A DNA stretch of 64,000 nt from Paenibacillus sp. FSL H8-0332 (GCF_037963835.1 NZ_CP150145.1:2356001-2420000), one strand, 5' to 3'. Positions 27,908 through 37,956 are shown, counted from the first letter of the stretch. Numbers and translations are program-made. Notes: generated by a model from the letters alone, not told the origin.

Positions 27908-29440
27908 ATGCTTAAGGTACTGTTTGCCGACGATGAGCCGCTGATGCTGGAAGGGCTTCGGTTCCTGGTAGACTGGGAGAAATTGAACTTTGAAGTGTGC
28001 GGTGAGGCGCTGGATGGGGAGGACGCGCTGGCGCTGATTCACAGCACCCGCCCTGATCTGGTTATCACCGATGTACGTATGCCGGTCATCGACGGCCTTG
28101 AGCTGATCCGAAGAACGTCTGAGAGCGATTGCCGTCCGAAGTTTATTATTTTTAGCGGCTATGCTGACTTTGAGTATGCCAAGCGGGCGCTTAAATACGG
28201 AGTATCCAATTATCTAACCAAGCCTCTGGATGAAAACGAGCTGACGGAGGCGCTGCAGACGGTCACGGAACAGATTCTTAAGGAACGCAAGGCGTCCTCA
28301 CGGCGTGAAGCGCTCTCGGCGCTGATGCAGGAGGATACGGTATCCCGGCTCCTGATGCGGGAGAATACGGAGGAAGAGCGCGAGCAGGGGCTGAAGACGC
28401 TGGGGATCGCCCCCGCCTCGCGGCTATGCTGTATATTGGTCCATGGACCCGCGCCGGACAGCTTGCATATGCGCGAGCAAGTCGCCGCCATGAGCGGCAA
28501 GGAGCCGCTGCGCAGCCTTGCGGTCTATCCGTTCACCGCAGGCAGCGGGAAGCACGGATACTTGCTGGTGTCCCCGCAGGAAGGGCCGGAGCTTGACCGG
28601 GCACTGCTCACCAATTGGATGGAGGAGCTGCGGCCGCTGTATCCCACGCCTGTCTTTTTCACGGCAAGTCTTCAGCATCAGGGCCCGGAGGCGCTGAATA
28701 CGGCATACCATGAGGCGCTGGCTGCTGAGCTGTGCAGGCCGGATGCCCCGGGGGGCGAGGTGGCCGGTTTCTTCGAGAAGCAGGATAAGACGCAGATGGC
28801 TATGCTTCCGGCAGAGCTGAGACGATCGCTGCTGCAATCCGTCACCGAAGGGAAGGTTGAACATCTCACTGCGCAGCTTGGCGAGGTGTTCAGGATTTTC
28901 TCGGCGGAGGTGGCTTCAAGCTCATGGATCGACGCTTTTCTGGCCAATGTCAAAGCTGAGCTGCTACGTGAAATTACCGCCAGAGGGGGAGACTATACGC
29001 AGTGGGTGCAGAAATGGTTCCCGTCCCGGCACACGGCAAGCTGTCTGCCGCTGCTTGAGCGTCAGATAGAGGAAGAGCTATGTGAGGCTGCAGAGTGGTT
29101 CGCTGCTGCTGCGGGCGGCAGGGCAGAGGATCAGATCGTGTCCGCAGCGATAGAGTATGTCCGCGGGCATTATCAGGAGAAGCTGAAGCTGCAGGATATT
29201 GCGGGGCATCTGCATGTGAACTCCGCCTACCTGGGACAACGGTTCAAGAAGTATTACGGCAGCTCCTTTAACGATTATCTGCATGAATACCGGATTGAAG
29301 AAGCGAAGAAGCTGCTGCGCCGGACCGATATGGGAATTACGGATATCGCAAGCAGAGTGGGCTATTCAGACGCCGATGTGTTCGCCGCCAAGTTCAAGGC
29401 GCTTAACGGAGTTACGCCTTCGGCATACAAGAAGAGTTAA
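27908..29440 (+). CDS. Response regulator, YesN type (first of two)
   Basis: 510 residues: receiver with LFADDEP, phospho-acceptor Asp 55 in VITDVRMPVIDG and Lys in YLTKPLDE; long middle region; C-terminal AraC domain (VNSAYLGQRFKKYYG, ending VTPSAYKKS). The frame is open from TTG 27869, but ATG 27908 starts directly at the canonical receiver; its ribosome site (AAGATGGTGA) is weak. It is followed 24 bases on by a kinase and then a second regulator, an unusual three-gene set beside importer B. Confidence 0.9.
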   Translation: MLKVLFADDEPLMLEGLRFLVDWEKLNFEVCGEALDGEDALALIHSTRPDLVITDVRMPVIDGLELIRRTSESDCRPKFIIFSGYADFEYAKRALKYGVSNYLTKPLDENELTEALQTVTEQILKERKASSRREALSALMQEDTVSRLLMRENTEEEREQGLKTLGIAPASRLCCILVHGPAPDSLHMREQVAAMSGKEPLRSLAVYPFTAGSGKHGYLLVSPQEGPELDRALLTNWMEELRPLYPTPVFFTASLQHQGPEALNTAYHEALAAELCRPDAPGGEVAGFFEKQDKTQMAMLPAELRRSLLQSVTEGKVEHLTAQLGEVFRIFSAEVASSSWIDAFLANVKAELLREITARGGDYTQWVQKWFPSRHTASCLPLLERQIEEELCEAAEWFAAAAGGRAEDQIVSAAIEYVRGHYQEKLKLQDIAGHLHVNSAYLGQRFKKYYGSSFNDYLHEYRIEEAKKLLRRTDMGITDIASRVGYSDADVFAAKFKALNGVTPSAYKKS

Positions 29441-29464
29441 ATCAAGAGGGAGGAGGGGGCCTGC

Positions 29465-31279
29465 ATGAAGGATAACCGGAAGCCATCTGCTTTCATCAAT
29501 GATATTCCGCTTAAATACAAGTTTTTGTTTATCTACTTACTGTGTGTGCTCGTCCCCATACTTAGCATCAATGCCCTCTTTTATGTACAGATCAGCCGTA
29601 ATGTGGAGGCACGGGAGAGGGAGAACCTGGAGATTTCGGTAGACCGGGTAGTCTATGACCTGATGCAGATCGTGAACGAATGCGTGGCCATCAGCAATAC
29701 GGTAGCTGCGGACCGGCCCTACATGGAGATGATGGATTACGCCTATCCGGATAATGAGGCTTATTATGATGCCTATAATGATTCTCTGAAGGATAAGCTG
29801 CGGCAGTACAGCACTCTCCACTCCTATATTTCCTGGATGGGCATATACACCTCTAATCCGACGATCCAGAACGGCAACAGCTACTTCAATCTGTCGTACG
29901 CGGATAAGCAGAGTGAATGGTACCGCAAAATCTCAAGCAGCACAGGTAAGGTGCTGCTCACTTCTTATCAGGGGACCAACCCGCTGAATCCGCCGCAGCA
30001 GGAGGTGCTGGTCAGCCTGATCCGCAAGCTGGATAACTTCACGGGCCAGCCCTACACCAAATATCTGAGGATTGATCTGCGGCTGAACAACATGCAGGAG
30101 CTGTTCCAGAAGGAGCGTGACTATCTGGATTTCAAGCTGCTGGATGAAAAGAACCGGCTCGTGCTGGCTTCGGACCGTTCCTTCTCCTCGCTGGATGCGA
30201 GTGCCTTGCTGAATGTGGACACCAGCCTTGACCAGCCTTCCAAGCAGATTGTCCGGGCGCTTAGCAGTGCGGCCTATACCAAGGGCTGGCGGCTGGTCGG
30301 AACTCCTGAAGGGCGTAAGATCAATCATGAGATGGACCGGGCGCTCAGGAACTCGCTGATTCTGGTCCTGCTGACGATCATCCTGCCCACTCTGCTCATG
30401 ATCGTGATTATACGCTCCTACAATCTGCGGGTACGGCTGCTCTATAAGCATATGAAGCTGGTCAAATATGAGCAATTCGAGAGCATTGATATGTATGAAG
30501 GGAAGGATGAGATCGGCGGTCTGATCCGCAGCTTCAATCTGATGACCGATAAAATCCGTAATCTGATCAATGATGTCTACAAGCTGGAGATTCAGAAAAA
30601 GGATCTGGAGCTGGAACGGGTCCGGGCAGAGCTGAAATATCTGGAGAGCCAGGTAGACCCTCATTTCCTTTTCAATACGCTGAATGCGATCCTGGTCATC
30701 TGTAAGAAGTATAAATATGAACAAGTCACCGATGTCATCCGCAATCTGGCCCTGATTATGCGCAGGCTGCTGAGCTGGAAGGATGATCTGATTACGGTGG
30801 AGGAGGAGGTATCCTTCATCGAGATGTACCTGCAGATTGAGAAGTTCCGTTTCCAGAACCGGTTCTCTTATGTGCTGGATATTGCGCCTGAGGTGCTGAA
30901 CTGCCGGATTCCCAAGATGAGTATACAGGCTCTGGTGGAGAATTCCTGCAAGCATGGCCTGCAGTCGGTCAAATGGGCAAGAGAAATCCACGTGTCCGCT
31001 TCTCGGAATGACACAGGTCTGCAGATTATAGTGACTGACAATGGCAAAGGAATCGAGAAAGAGAAGCTGGAATGGATCAAGTCCCATCTGGAGACAGAGG
31101 AGGATACGGGACAGAATGTCGGGCTCCGCAATGTGTATAAACGCCTCAAGCTGTACTATAACGGCAGAGCCGAATTCAGTATTGAGAGCACCGAATACGA
31201 ACGTACGGTCATTACTATCCAGATTCCGGGGGAGTTTGAGTCTGGTTCCGATGGGGGAGGGAGCTCATGTATAAAGTAG
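29465..31279 (+). CDS. Sensor histidine kinase, YesM type
   Basis: 604 residues. First membrane helix about 17-37, extracellular sensor domain to about 295, second helix about 297-318, HAMP, phospho-acceptor His in QVDPHFLFNTLNA, and ATPase motifs VENSCKHGL and VTDNGKGIEKE. A strong GGAGGAGGGGG lies before ATG 29465. It overlaps the downstream regulator by 13 bases, so that one is the likelier cognate partner; the upstream regulator may share it. Confidence 0.93.
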   Translation: MKDNRKPSAFINDIPLKYKFLFIYLLCVLVPILSINALFYVQISRNVEARERENLEISVDRVVYDLMQIVNECVAISNTVAADRPYMEMMDYAYPDNEAYYDAYNDSLKDKLRQYSTLHSYISWMGIYTSNPTIQNGNSYFNLSYADKQSEWYRKISSSTGKVLLTSYQGTNPLNPPQQEVLVSLIRKLDNFTGQPYTKYLRIDLRLNNMQELFQKERDYLDFKLLDEKNRLVLASDRSFSSLDASALLNVDTSLDQPSKQIVRALSSAAYTKGWRLVGTPEGRKINHEMDRALRNSLILVLLTIILPTLLMIVIIRSYNLRVRLLYKHMKLVKYEQFESIDMYEGKDEIGGLIRSFNLMTDKIRNLINDVYKLEIQKKDLELERVRAELKYLESQVDPHFLFNTLNAILVICKKYKYEQVTDVIRNLALIMRRLLSWKDDLITVEEEVSFIEMYLQIEKFRFQNRFSYVLDIAPEVLNCRIPKMSIQALVENSCKHGLQSVKWAREIHVSASRNDTGLQIIVTDNGKGIEKEKLEWIKSHLETEEDTGQNVGLRNVYKRLKLYYNGRAEFSIESTEYERTVITIQIPGEFESGSDGGGSSCIK

Positions 31280-32787
31280 TGCTCGCAGATGATGAGACGA
31301 TTGCCTTAGAGGGGCTGCGGACGCTAACCGACTGGGAGGAGCTGGGCTTCGAGGTATGCGGCTCCTGTGAGAACGGGGAGGAGGCACTGGATGCCATTAT
31401 CCGCAGCTCGCCCGATCTTGTGATTACGGATATCCGCATGCCTGAGATTGACGGGCTTGAGCTGATCCGGCGCGTTCGCAGCCTCGATATGGAGCAGCCG
31501 ATCTTCATCGTGCTCAGCGGCTACGGCGAATTTGAGTATGCCAGAACAGCTATTCGTTACGGGGTAAGGCACTACCTGCTGAAGCCGGTCGTCGATGCGG
31601 AATGGGATAAGGTGCTTACAGACATTACGGATGAGCTGGAGCTGCGCCTTAAGCAGACTATGCAGCAGAGTATGCTGGCCAGCCAGCTGCTGCCGCTTGC
31701 GATTGCGCGCATGCTTGAGGGCCACTGGGCGGAGCCGGAAGAGGAGGCGGCCGAGCAGATGGACCGCCTGGATGAGGCAGCCACAGGCTGGACGTATGTG
31801 CATGTGGAGGGCCAGAGCAGCAATGTTACGGACCTCTGCCGGGAGCTGGCCGGACCGGCCGGCGCCCTGTTTATTGATCTGCCCGGGGATCAGGCAGGGC
31901 TGGTCGTTGAGAGCCCGGAGACGGCAGCCGGGCTGGCGGATCAGCTATACGCCGGGCTGACCCGCAGCGGTGTGAAGGGTTCGGTCAGCATCGGGCCAAG
32001 TGTGCGTTCCCTCCGCGAGCTGCCGGTCTCCTACCGGGAAGCGGCAGGCGCTGCGGCCCGCCACTACTTTTATTCGGATGGAAGTGGTCCGGTGAATTCG
32101 GCCAGCGAAGCCGAAGGCCAGGTGAACTATACGCTTCCTTCCGCAGAGCTGATTGAGGAGCTCTTCAGCGCAGTGGAGCGGCTGCATGAGCAGAAGGTGG
32201 TGGAGAAGCTGAGCGAATTGTTCAGCGTGTTCAAGGAGAACAGGACAGATCCGGGCGTCGTACAGATGACGGGCATGGATATCATGCTGCGGAGCATGGA
32301 GCTGCTGAAGGAATTCGGGGGTGCGGACGATCAGTGGATCGGCACGCTTGATTTTTTCAGAACCGAGCCCAAATCCCTGGAAGCTCTGCAGGTCACCCTG
32401 GAGACAGCGCTGGGAACCAGTATGAATTATATCCGCCAGCACAAGGAGCGTAACTCCGAGCATCCGCTGATACGCGTAGAATGCTTCCTGAGGGAGCATT
32501 ATTCGGAGCATCTGACGGTGAAAGAGATTGCAGAGCATTTCTATATCAATCCGGTGTATCTGGGCCAGGCCTTCATCAAAAAGCACGGCATCAGCATTCT
32601 CGAGTATATTCATAATTTACGGATTGAAGCGGCTAAGAAGCGGCTGATCGACACTCATGACACGGTCAGAAGCATTGTGGAGAGTGTCGGCTATGTACAC
32701 TATCATCATTTCTTAAGAGAGTTCGAGAAACGGACGGCGCTGAAGCCCGTTGCGTTCCGGGCGCAGGCTCAAGCGCAGGGCGGATAA
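31267..32787 (+). CDS. Response regulator, YesN type (second of two)
   Basis: 506 residues. Receiver with VLADDET, Asp 55 in VITDIRMPEIDG and Lys in YLLKPVVDAEW; C-terminal AraC domain (INPVYLGQAFIKKHG, ALKPVAFRAQ). GGGGGAGGGA precedes ATG 31267, inside the kinase gene. It resembles the regulator at 27908 in plan but is clearly divergent, so the two are not a recent duplication. The promoter of the downstream GH10 operon is a plausible target. Confidence 0.93.
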   Translation: MYKVVLADDETIALEGLRTLTDWEELGFEVCGSCENGEEALDAIIRSSPDLVITDIRMPEIDGLELIRRVRSLDMEQPIFIVLSGYGEFEYARTAIRYGVRHYLLKPVVDAEWDKVLTDITDELELRLKQTMQQSMLASQLLPLAIARMLEGHWAEPEEEAAEQMDRLDEAATGWTYVHVEGQSSNVTDLCRELAGPAGALFIDLPGDQAGLVVESPETAAGLADQLYAGLTRSGVKGSVSIGPSVRSLRELPVSYREAAGAAARHYFYSDGSGPVNSASEAEGQVNYTLPSAELIEELFSAVERLHEQKVVEKLSELFSVFKENRTDPGVVQMTGMDIMLRSMELLKEFGGADDQWIGTLDFFRTEPKSLEALQVTLETALGTSMNYIRQHKERNSEHPLIRVECFLREHYSEHLTVKEIAEHFYINPVYLGQAFIKKHGISILEYIHNLRIEAAKKRLIDTHDTVRSIVESVGYVHYHHFLREFEKRTALKPVAFRAQAQAQGG

Positions 32788-32836
32788 CAAATAGGGTGCA
32801 ATTATTTATTTGGGGTCCATCTATTTACTTTGGTGA

Positions 32837-32864
32837 TGGTAAACGCATACAAATGCGTTATGAT
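32837..32864 (+). promoter_or_regulatory. cre-like site and inverted repeat at GH10 promoter
   Basis: TGGTAAACGCATACA (32837-32851) matches the cre consensus at all but one fixed base (first TG is GG). The same bases form a perfect 7-bp inverted repeat, AACGCAT-ACAA-ATGCGTT (32842-32859), directly abutting a possible -10 box TATGAT (32859-32864). No good -35 is evident, as expected of an activator-dependent promoter. Confidence 0.5.
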
Positions 32865-32914
32865 AGAGAGAGTTGTCCCAAAAAATGTTGTCAAATACAG
32901 GAGGTTAGCAAAAA

Positions 32915-33934
32915 ATGAAGCAAGCCAGCAGCGAAATTCCAGCATTACATGAAATGTTCCGGGAGGCCTTTAAAATAGGGGCTGCCGTCAGTACTGGCAT
33001 TATAGCGGCCCAGGGTCCTTTCATTGCCAAGCATTACAACAGCATCACCGCCGAGAATGAGATGAAGCCGGCTCTGGTTCAGCCGGAGGAAGGGGAGTTC
33101 ACCTTCGAGGCTGCGGACGGTATCTTCGAATACGCTGAGGCACACGGGATTGGCGTGCGGGGGCATACGCTTCTGTGGCATAACCAGACCGGAGACTGGA
33201 TGTTCCGGGATGCGGAGGGCGGAACCTGCAGCAGAGAGCAATTGCTTGCCCGCTTGCAGACCCACATTAACACAGTAGTGGGCCGTTACCGGGGACGGGC
33301 GTATGCCTGGGATGTAGTGAATGAAGCGATTGAGGACAAAACAGACCAGTACCTGCGGGATACGCAGTGGCTTGAGATCATCGGCGAGGATTATCTCCGC
33401 CAGGCCTTTGAAATGGCACATCAGGCGGACCCTGACGCGCTTCTGTTCTACAACGACTATAATGAGACCGATCCTGTCAAAAGCGTCAAAATCCACAAGC
33501 TGGTCCGCAGCCTGCTCGATCAGAATACGCCGATTCACGGGATTGGAATGCAGGGACATTGGAATATCTACGGCCCTTCCATTGAGGAAATCCGCAATGC
33601 GCTTAAGCTGTATGCATCGCTCGGGCTGAAGATTCACATTACCGAACTGGATCTCTCCGTGTTCCGTCATGACGACAAACGCACGGATTTGAAAGCGCCA
33701 ACAGCTGAAATGCTGAAGCTCCAGGAGGAGCGTTATGCCGAGATCTTCGCCCTTCTGCTGGAATTCAAAGATTCTATTGATTCGGTGACCTTCTGGGGTG
33801 TGGCCGATGATTATACCTGGCTGGACGGCTTCCCGGTCCGCGGACGCAAGAACTGGCCGTTCCTGTTCGATGAGCAGAAGCAGCCGAAGGCTTCATTCAC
33901 CCGGCTGGCCGAGCTGGCCGCACCGCAATCCTAA
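32915..33934 (+). CDS. GH10 endo-1,4-beta-xylanase, intracellular
   Basis: Hydrolyses internal bonds of xylo-oligosaccharides in the cytoplasm. 339-residue single-domain GH10: acid/base Glu 137 in WDVVNEAIE, nucleophile Glu 244 in HITELDLS, plus ENEMKP, GHTLLWHNQ and WGVADDYTWLDGFP. No signal peptide or binding module, as in intracellular xylanases of Geobacillus and Paenibacillus. GGAGG lies 10 bases before ATG 32915. It begins an operon with two GH43 genes. Confidence 0.95.
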   Translation: MKQASSEIPALHEMFREAFKIGAAVSTGIIAAQGPFIAKHYNSITAENEMKPALVQPEEGEFTFEAADGIFEYAEAHGIGVRGHTLLWHNQTGDWMFRDAEGGTCSREQLLARLQTHINTVVGRYRGRAYAWDVVNEAIEDKTDQYLRDTQWLEIIGEDYLRQAFEMAHQADPDALLFYNDYNETDPVKSVKIHKLVRSLLDQNTPIHGIGMQGHWNIYGPSIEEIRNALKLYASLGLKIHITELDLSVFRHDDKRTDLKAPTAEMLKLQEERYAEIFALLLEFKDSIDSVTFWGVADDYTWLDGFPVRGRKNWPFLFDEQKQPKASFTRLAELAAPQS

Positions 33935-33980
33935 TTATTCATCTTATGCTGGACACCTTACTATATCTGGAGGGAATCAA

Positions 33981-35414
33981 ATGACAACGCAACTGAAGCA
34001 GGCTACCGGCAAGGTTCCGCCAAGCGGCAATCCGCTGGTGGCACACCGATACGGAGCCGATCCTTATGCCCTGGTATTCGGGGACAGAGTCTATCTGTAC
34101 ATGACCAATGATGCACTGGAGTATGATGAGAACGGTGTGGTGAAGGAGAACTCTTACAGCAGCATCAACACGATTACCGTAATCTCGTCTGCTGACCTGG
34201 TGAACTGGACCGATCATGGTCCAATAGCCGTAGCTGGACCGGAGGGTGCAGCGAAGTGGGCAACCCAGTCCTGGGCACCGGCAGCACTTCATACCGTGAT
34301 TGACGGTCAGGACAAGTTCTTCCTCTACTTCGCCAATAATGCCAGCGGCATCGGCGTTCTGTCGAGTGACAGTCCGGTAGGGCCATGGGTGGACCCGATC
34401 GGGGAGGCACTGATTCTGCGCTCCACACCGGGGGTAGAGGATGTGACCTGGCTGTTCGATCCGGCGGTGCTGGTCGATGATGACGGCAAGGGCTATATCT
34501 ACTTCGGAGGCGGTGTCCCGGAAGGACAGTTCGCCGAGCCGGGCACAGCGCGCGTGATGCCGCTGGGTGAGGATATGACCAGTGTGGTGGGCACCGCGAA
34601 AGTAATTCCGGCTCCGTTCATGTTCGAGGATGCCGGAATTCATAAGTGGAACGGAGTCTACTATTATACCTACTGCTCGAACTTCTATGACGGAGAACGG
34701 CCGGAGGGCAGCCCTCCTGCGGGAGAAATCGCCTATATGACCAGTGATCATCCTATGGGGCCGTGGACGTATCACCGCACGATCCTGAAGAATCCGGGAC
34801 ATTTCTTCGGCGTGTCCGGGAATAACCATCATGCGGTCTTCCAGTTCCATGACAGCTGGTATATTGCTTATCACGCCCAGACCTTGTCCAAGGCCCAAGG
34901 GATTGCGAACGGTTACCGCTCCACACATCTTAACCGCCTGACTCATCATGAGGACGGGTCCATTCCCGAGATCCATGCGGATTACGAAGGTGTGCAGCAG
35001 CTTGCCGCATTGAACCCGTATGATCGTATTCCGGCGGCAACGATGGGCTGGAGTGCCGGGTTGAAGACGGAAGCCGGGGCGGCAGGTGCAGAGCAGATCG
35101 TAACGGATATTGCGCACGGCGGCTGGATCGGACTTTCCGGGGTAGACTTCGGCAGCGGAGCTGAGTCGATCCAAGTCTCGGTCCTGAGCCTGGAAGCGGG
35201 CGGCATGCTGGAACTGCATCTGGATGAGCCGGCGGGTCCGGTTATCGGCAGACTGACGGTTCCGGCGGCGGACGGCTCGCAGGAATGGCTGGAGCTGAAG
35301 ACTGCGGTCCAGGGAGCAGAGGGAGTACACAACCTCTATCTGGTATTCACAGGAGAGAGCGATAAGAGCCTGTTCAAGCTGGCCGCTTGGCAGTTCACTG
35401 CGCAAGAGCACTAA
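33981..35414 (+). CDS. GH43 arabinoxylan arabinofuranohydrolase-like, with CBM6-like domain
   Basis: 477 residues. GH43 propeller to about residue 330 with Asp in YGADPYALVFGD, Asp in WLFDPAVLVDDDG and Glu in FEDAGIHKWNG; this pattern resembles AXH-m2,3/XynD enzymes that remove arabinose from xylan. The C-terminal ~120 residues form a CBM6-like sandwich (GVDFGSGAESIQVSVLSLEAGG). No signal peptide. ATG 33981 follows TGGAGGG; the longer frame to 33798 overlaps the xylanase. Middle gene of the GH10-GH43-GH43 operon. Confidence 0.9.
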   Translation: MTTQLKQATGKVPPSGNPLVAHRYGADPYALVFGDRVYLYMTNDALEYDENGVVKENSYSSINTITVISSADLVNWTDHGPIAVAGPEGAAKWATQSWAPAALHTVIDGQDKFFLYFANNASGIGVLSSDSPVGPWVDPIGEALILRSTPGVEDVTWLFDPAVLVDDDGKGYIYFGGGVPEGQFAEPGTARVMPLGEDMTSVVGTAKVIPAPFMFEDAGIHKWNGVYYYTYCSNFYDGERPEGSPPAGEIAYMTSDHPMGPWTYHRTILKNPGHFFGVSGNNHHAVFQFHDSWYIAYHAQTLSKAQGIANGYRSTHLNRLTHHEDGSIPEIHADYEGVQQLAALNPYDRIPAATMGWSAGLKTEAGAAGAEQIVTDIAHGGWIGLSGVDFGSGAESIQVSVLSLEAGGMLELHLDEPAGPVIGRLTVPAADGSQEWLELKTAVQGAEGVHNLYLVFTGESDKSLFKLAAWQFTAQEH

Positions 35415-35432
35415 CTTCAAGGGGGCAGAACA

Positions 35433-36944
35433 TTGAATACAGCCAGAATTTCGAATCCAGTAATATGGGCAGATGTCCCGGATGTGGATGTGATCCGGGT
35501 CGGCCCTGTGTTCTATATGGTCAGCACCAGCATGCACTCCATGCCGGGCTGCCCGATTATGAAATCGGTGAATCTGAAGGATTGGGAGCTTGCGGGTTAC
35601 GTCTATGATACCTTCGAGGATAACAAGGCCCACCGGCTGGAGGATGGCAAGGGTATCTACGGCCGGGGCTCTTGGGCAGCTTCGCTGCGTTACAAGAATG
35701 GAACCTATTATGTATGTTTTTCCTCTAATGATATGGATCAGTTCTATATCTACCAGACCCGGGATATTGAGCACGGGCCTTGGGAGCGTTCAGTCATTCC
35801 GGGGCTGTATCATGATCCGGCGCTGCTGCTGGATGAGGACGGGCGCAATTATGTGATCTACGGGAACGGAGATATCCGCATCCGGGAGCTGACAGCGGAC
35901 CTGACGGCGGTGAAGCCCGGCGTGACGGATCAGCTGCTGCTGGAAGGTGAGCGGCAGGGCATTATGCTGCGGATGGAAGGCTGTCATGCCCATAAGCGGG
36001 ACGGCTATTACTACCTGTTCTTCATTGAATGGCCGGGGGACGGGAACATGCGCAGACGCCAGCTATGCTACCGGTCCCGGGAGCTGACGGGCCCTTATGA
36101 GCGCAGGGTTATTCTGGATGATCATCTGGGCTACCAGAATAACGGTGTAGCGCAAGGTGGGCTTGTGGACACGCCGGACGGCGACTGGTATGCCGTGTTA
36201 TTCCAGGATCACGGGGCGGTCGGACGCATTCCCTGCGTGTTCCCCGTGAGCTGGGAGGACAGGTGGCCGGTGATCGGGGAAGGCGGCAAGGCCCCGCTGA
36301 CCTTCGAGACGAGGCTTCCCGCCGGGGAATCGAAGCCGCTTGTGATCAGCGATGAGTTCGAGTATACGGAGAACCGGCTGGCGCTCCAGTGGCAGTGGAA
36401 CCATAATCCCGATAACGGGCTATGGTCGGTTACCGAGCGGACGGGCTGTCTGCGGCTGCGTACAGGCCGGATCACAGACGATGTTCTGCTGGCCCGTAAT
36501 ACGCTGACCCAGCGGACGGAGGGTCCGGCCTGTAGTGCCGAGACGCTGCTGTATCTGGGCGGCATGAACGAAGGGGACCGGGCCGGCATGGTTGCTCTCC
36601 AGTACGAGTACGGCACGGTTGAGGCTGTAGCGGGAGAGCAGGGACAGTTCACCGTGAATATGTGTGTCCGCAGTGACGATGGCGTTGAAGTGGTGGAGAG
36701 TATCCCGTTCACAGGTGGGCACATCTGCTTCAGAATTGAGTTCAACTTCAAGGATGGCGTGGACGAGGCCCGGTTCTTCTATTCAGGACGCGGGGAGGTC
36801 TGGCACCCCATCGGGCAGACGCTGCATATGAAATATTCACTGAATCATTTCATGGGCTACCGGATTGGCTTGTTCAATTATGCGACCCGCCAGCCCGGCG
36901 GCTATGCCGATTTCGAATATTTCCGTTATCACAGAGAGGATTAA
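35433..36944 (+). CDS. GH43 beta-xylosidase/arabinofuranosidase with C-terminal sandwich domain
   Basis: 503 residues. GH43 catalytic residues Asp (IWADVPDVDVI), Asp (YHDPALLLDEDG) and Glu (RMEGCHAHKRDG). The last ~200 residues form a concanavalin-like GH43 C2 domain (ISDEFEYTENRLALQWQWNHNPD), typical of beta-xylosidase/arabinosidase members. Start is TTG 35433 behind AGGGGGC. No signal peptide. Its stop overlaps the end of the convergent AraC gene by 4 bases, leaving no room for a terminator between them. Confidence 0.9.
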   Translation: MNTARISNPVIWADVPDVDVIRVGPVFYMVSTSMHSMPGCPIMKSVNLKDWELAGYVYDTFEDNKAHRLEDGKGIYGRGSWAASLRYKNGTYYVCFSSNDMDQFYIYQTRDIEHGPWERSVIPGLYHDPALLLDEDGRNYVIYGNGDIRIRELTADLTAVKPGVTDQLLLEGERQGIMLRMEGCHAHKRDGYYYLFFIEWPGDGNMRRRQLCYRSRELTGPYERRVILDDHLGYQNNGVAQGGLVDTPDGDWYAVLFQDHGAVGRIPCVFPVSWEDRWPVIGEGGKAPLTFETRLPAGESKPLVISDEFEYTENRLALQWQWNHNPDNGLWSVTERTGCLRLRTGRITDDVLLARNTLTQRTEGPACSAETLLYLGGMNEGDRAGMVALQYEYGTVEAVAGEQGQFTVNMCVRSDDGVEVVESIPFTGGHICFRIEFNFKDGVDEARFFYSGRGEVWHPIGQTLHMKYSLNHFMGYRIGLFNYATRQPGGYADFEYFRYHRED

Positions 36945-37831
36945 GCCCGGGTCTGGAAATGGGAAGCATATTCGCTGGGTGTCATCGATGTGTGCTGTTT
37001 GAATATTCTGCCGAAATACGTCAGGCCCGTGAATCCGACTCTGAAGGCAACCTCCTGAATCGAATACCGGCGAAGCTGGAGCAGGCGGCTGGCCTCATGC
37101 ACGCGCAGCATATTCACATATTCGATTAAGGTCTTGCCTGTGTTCTTTTTGAACAGATGACAAAAGTAGTTGGGGGTCACACAGCAGATCCGTGCGGCCT
37201 CCTCCACAGTCAGCGGTTTATGGAAATGGTTGCTAAGGTGAATCAGCAGGGGCTGGATGCCCGTCTCCTGCCGGTATTTTTTGGAAGGCGGTGCTGTGAA
37301 CTCTGCCAAGGGATAAGCTAGACCCAGGGAAGAGAACAGGCCTCCTTTGATACATAATTCGTACCCGGGGCTCTTGCTCTGGTAGCTGTAGATAATCTGT
37401 TCAATGCATCCTCTGATCTGGCGGGTAACCGGCTGATCCGTCCCATAGAAAGCGGGCAGTCTGATCTCACCGGAGAGCAGCGGCCGGATATGCTGAAGCT
37501 CAGTCAGGTCGCGTATGCCGTTCAGCAGCGCTTCGTTGTAGACAACCGCATATAGCTCACTGCCATCCTCTGTCGGGTAGGCCGCATGAATCTGCGGACG
37601 GCTGACGAAGGCAAGCTCGCCCTGCACCAGCTCTCTGGAGTGGGGGCCGACCTGGACGCGGAAGCGGCCCTTGGTAACGAGAATCCATTCGAGATGGTCA
37701 TGCCAATGAGGCGGAATAATACTGCGGTCCGGAAAGCAGATATGAAATACATTGATGGGAAACAGGCCCTCGGGAATTTCCGTGTGCTCTTTTTTCCATG
37801 GATAAGGCTTGTCCTCGAACGCTCCACTCAT
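36941..37831 (-). CDS. AraC-family regulator with cupin sensor domain
   Basis: 296 residues. Cupin region (PPHWHDHLEWILVTKGRFRV, LVQGELAFVSRPQIHAAYP) followed by an AraC domain (VTPNYFCHLFKKNTG, ending MTPSEYASHFQTRA). ATG 37831 has GGAGGG upstream and is preferred to the longer frame at 37924. Divergent from the GH31 gene at 37957, its likely target; convergent with and overlapping the GH43 gene. Confidence 0.9.
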   Translation of the reverse strand: MSGAFEDKPYPWKKEHTEIPEGLFPINVFHICFPDRSIIPPHWHDHLEWILVTKGRFRVQVGPHSRELVQGELAFVSRPQIHAAYPTEDGSELYAVVYNEALLNGIRDLTELQHIRPLLSGEIRLPAFYGTDQPVTRQIRGCIEQIIYSYQSKSPGYELCIKGGLFSSLGLAYPLAEFTAPPSKKYRQETGIQPLLIHLSNHFHKPLTVEEAARICCVTPNYFCHLFKKNTGKTLIEYVNMLRVHEASRLLQLRRYSIQEVAFRVGFTGLTYFGRIFKQHTSMTPSEYASHFQTRA

Positions 37832-37956
37832 CTTATTCCCTCCACACAATCGTAATATCGTATGATAGATGCGTACTTTTATGTATAGTATAGCGGCTTT
37901 GCACTCTTTATAATGTGGTTGCAACCTTATTATAGAACTGTTGGAGGGATCGCGCT

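Noticed and set aside
33939..35774. 611-codon open frame on the minus strand across two GH43 genes
   Set aside because: It lies wholly antisense to two well-supported GH43 genes, its product is low-complexity and Arg/His/Ile-rich with no recognisable domain, and such frames are common opposite GC-rich genes.
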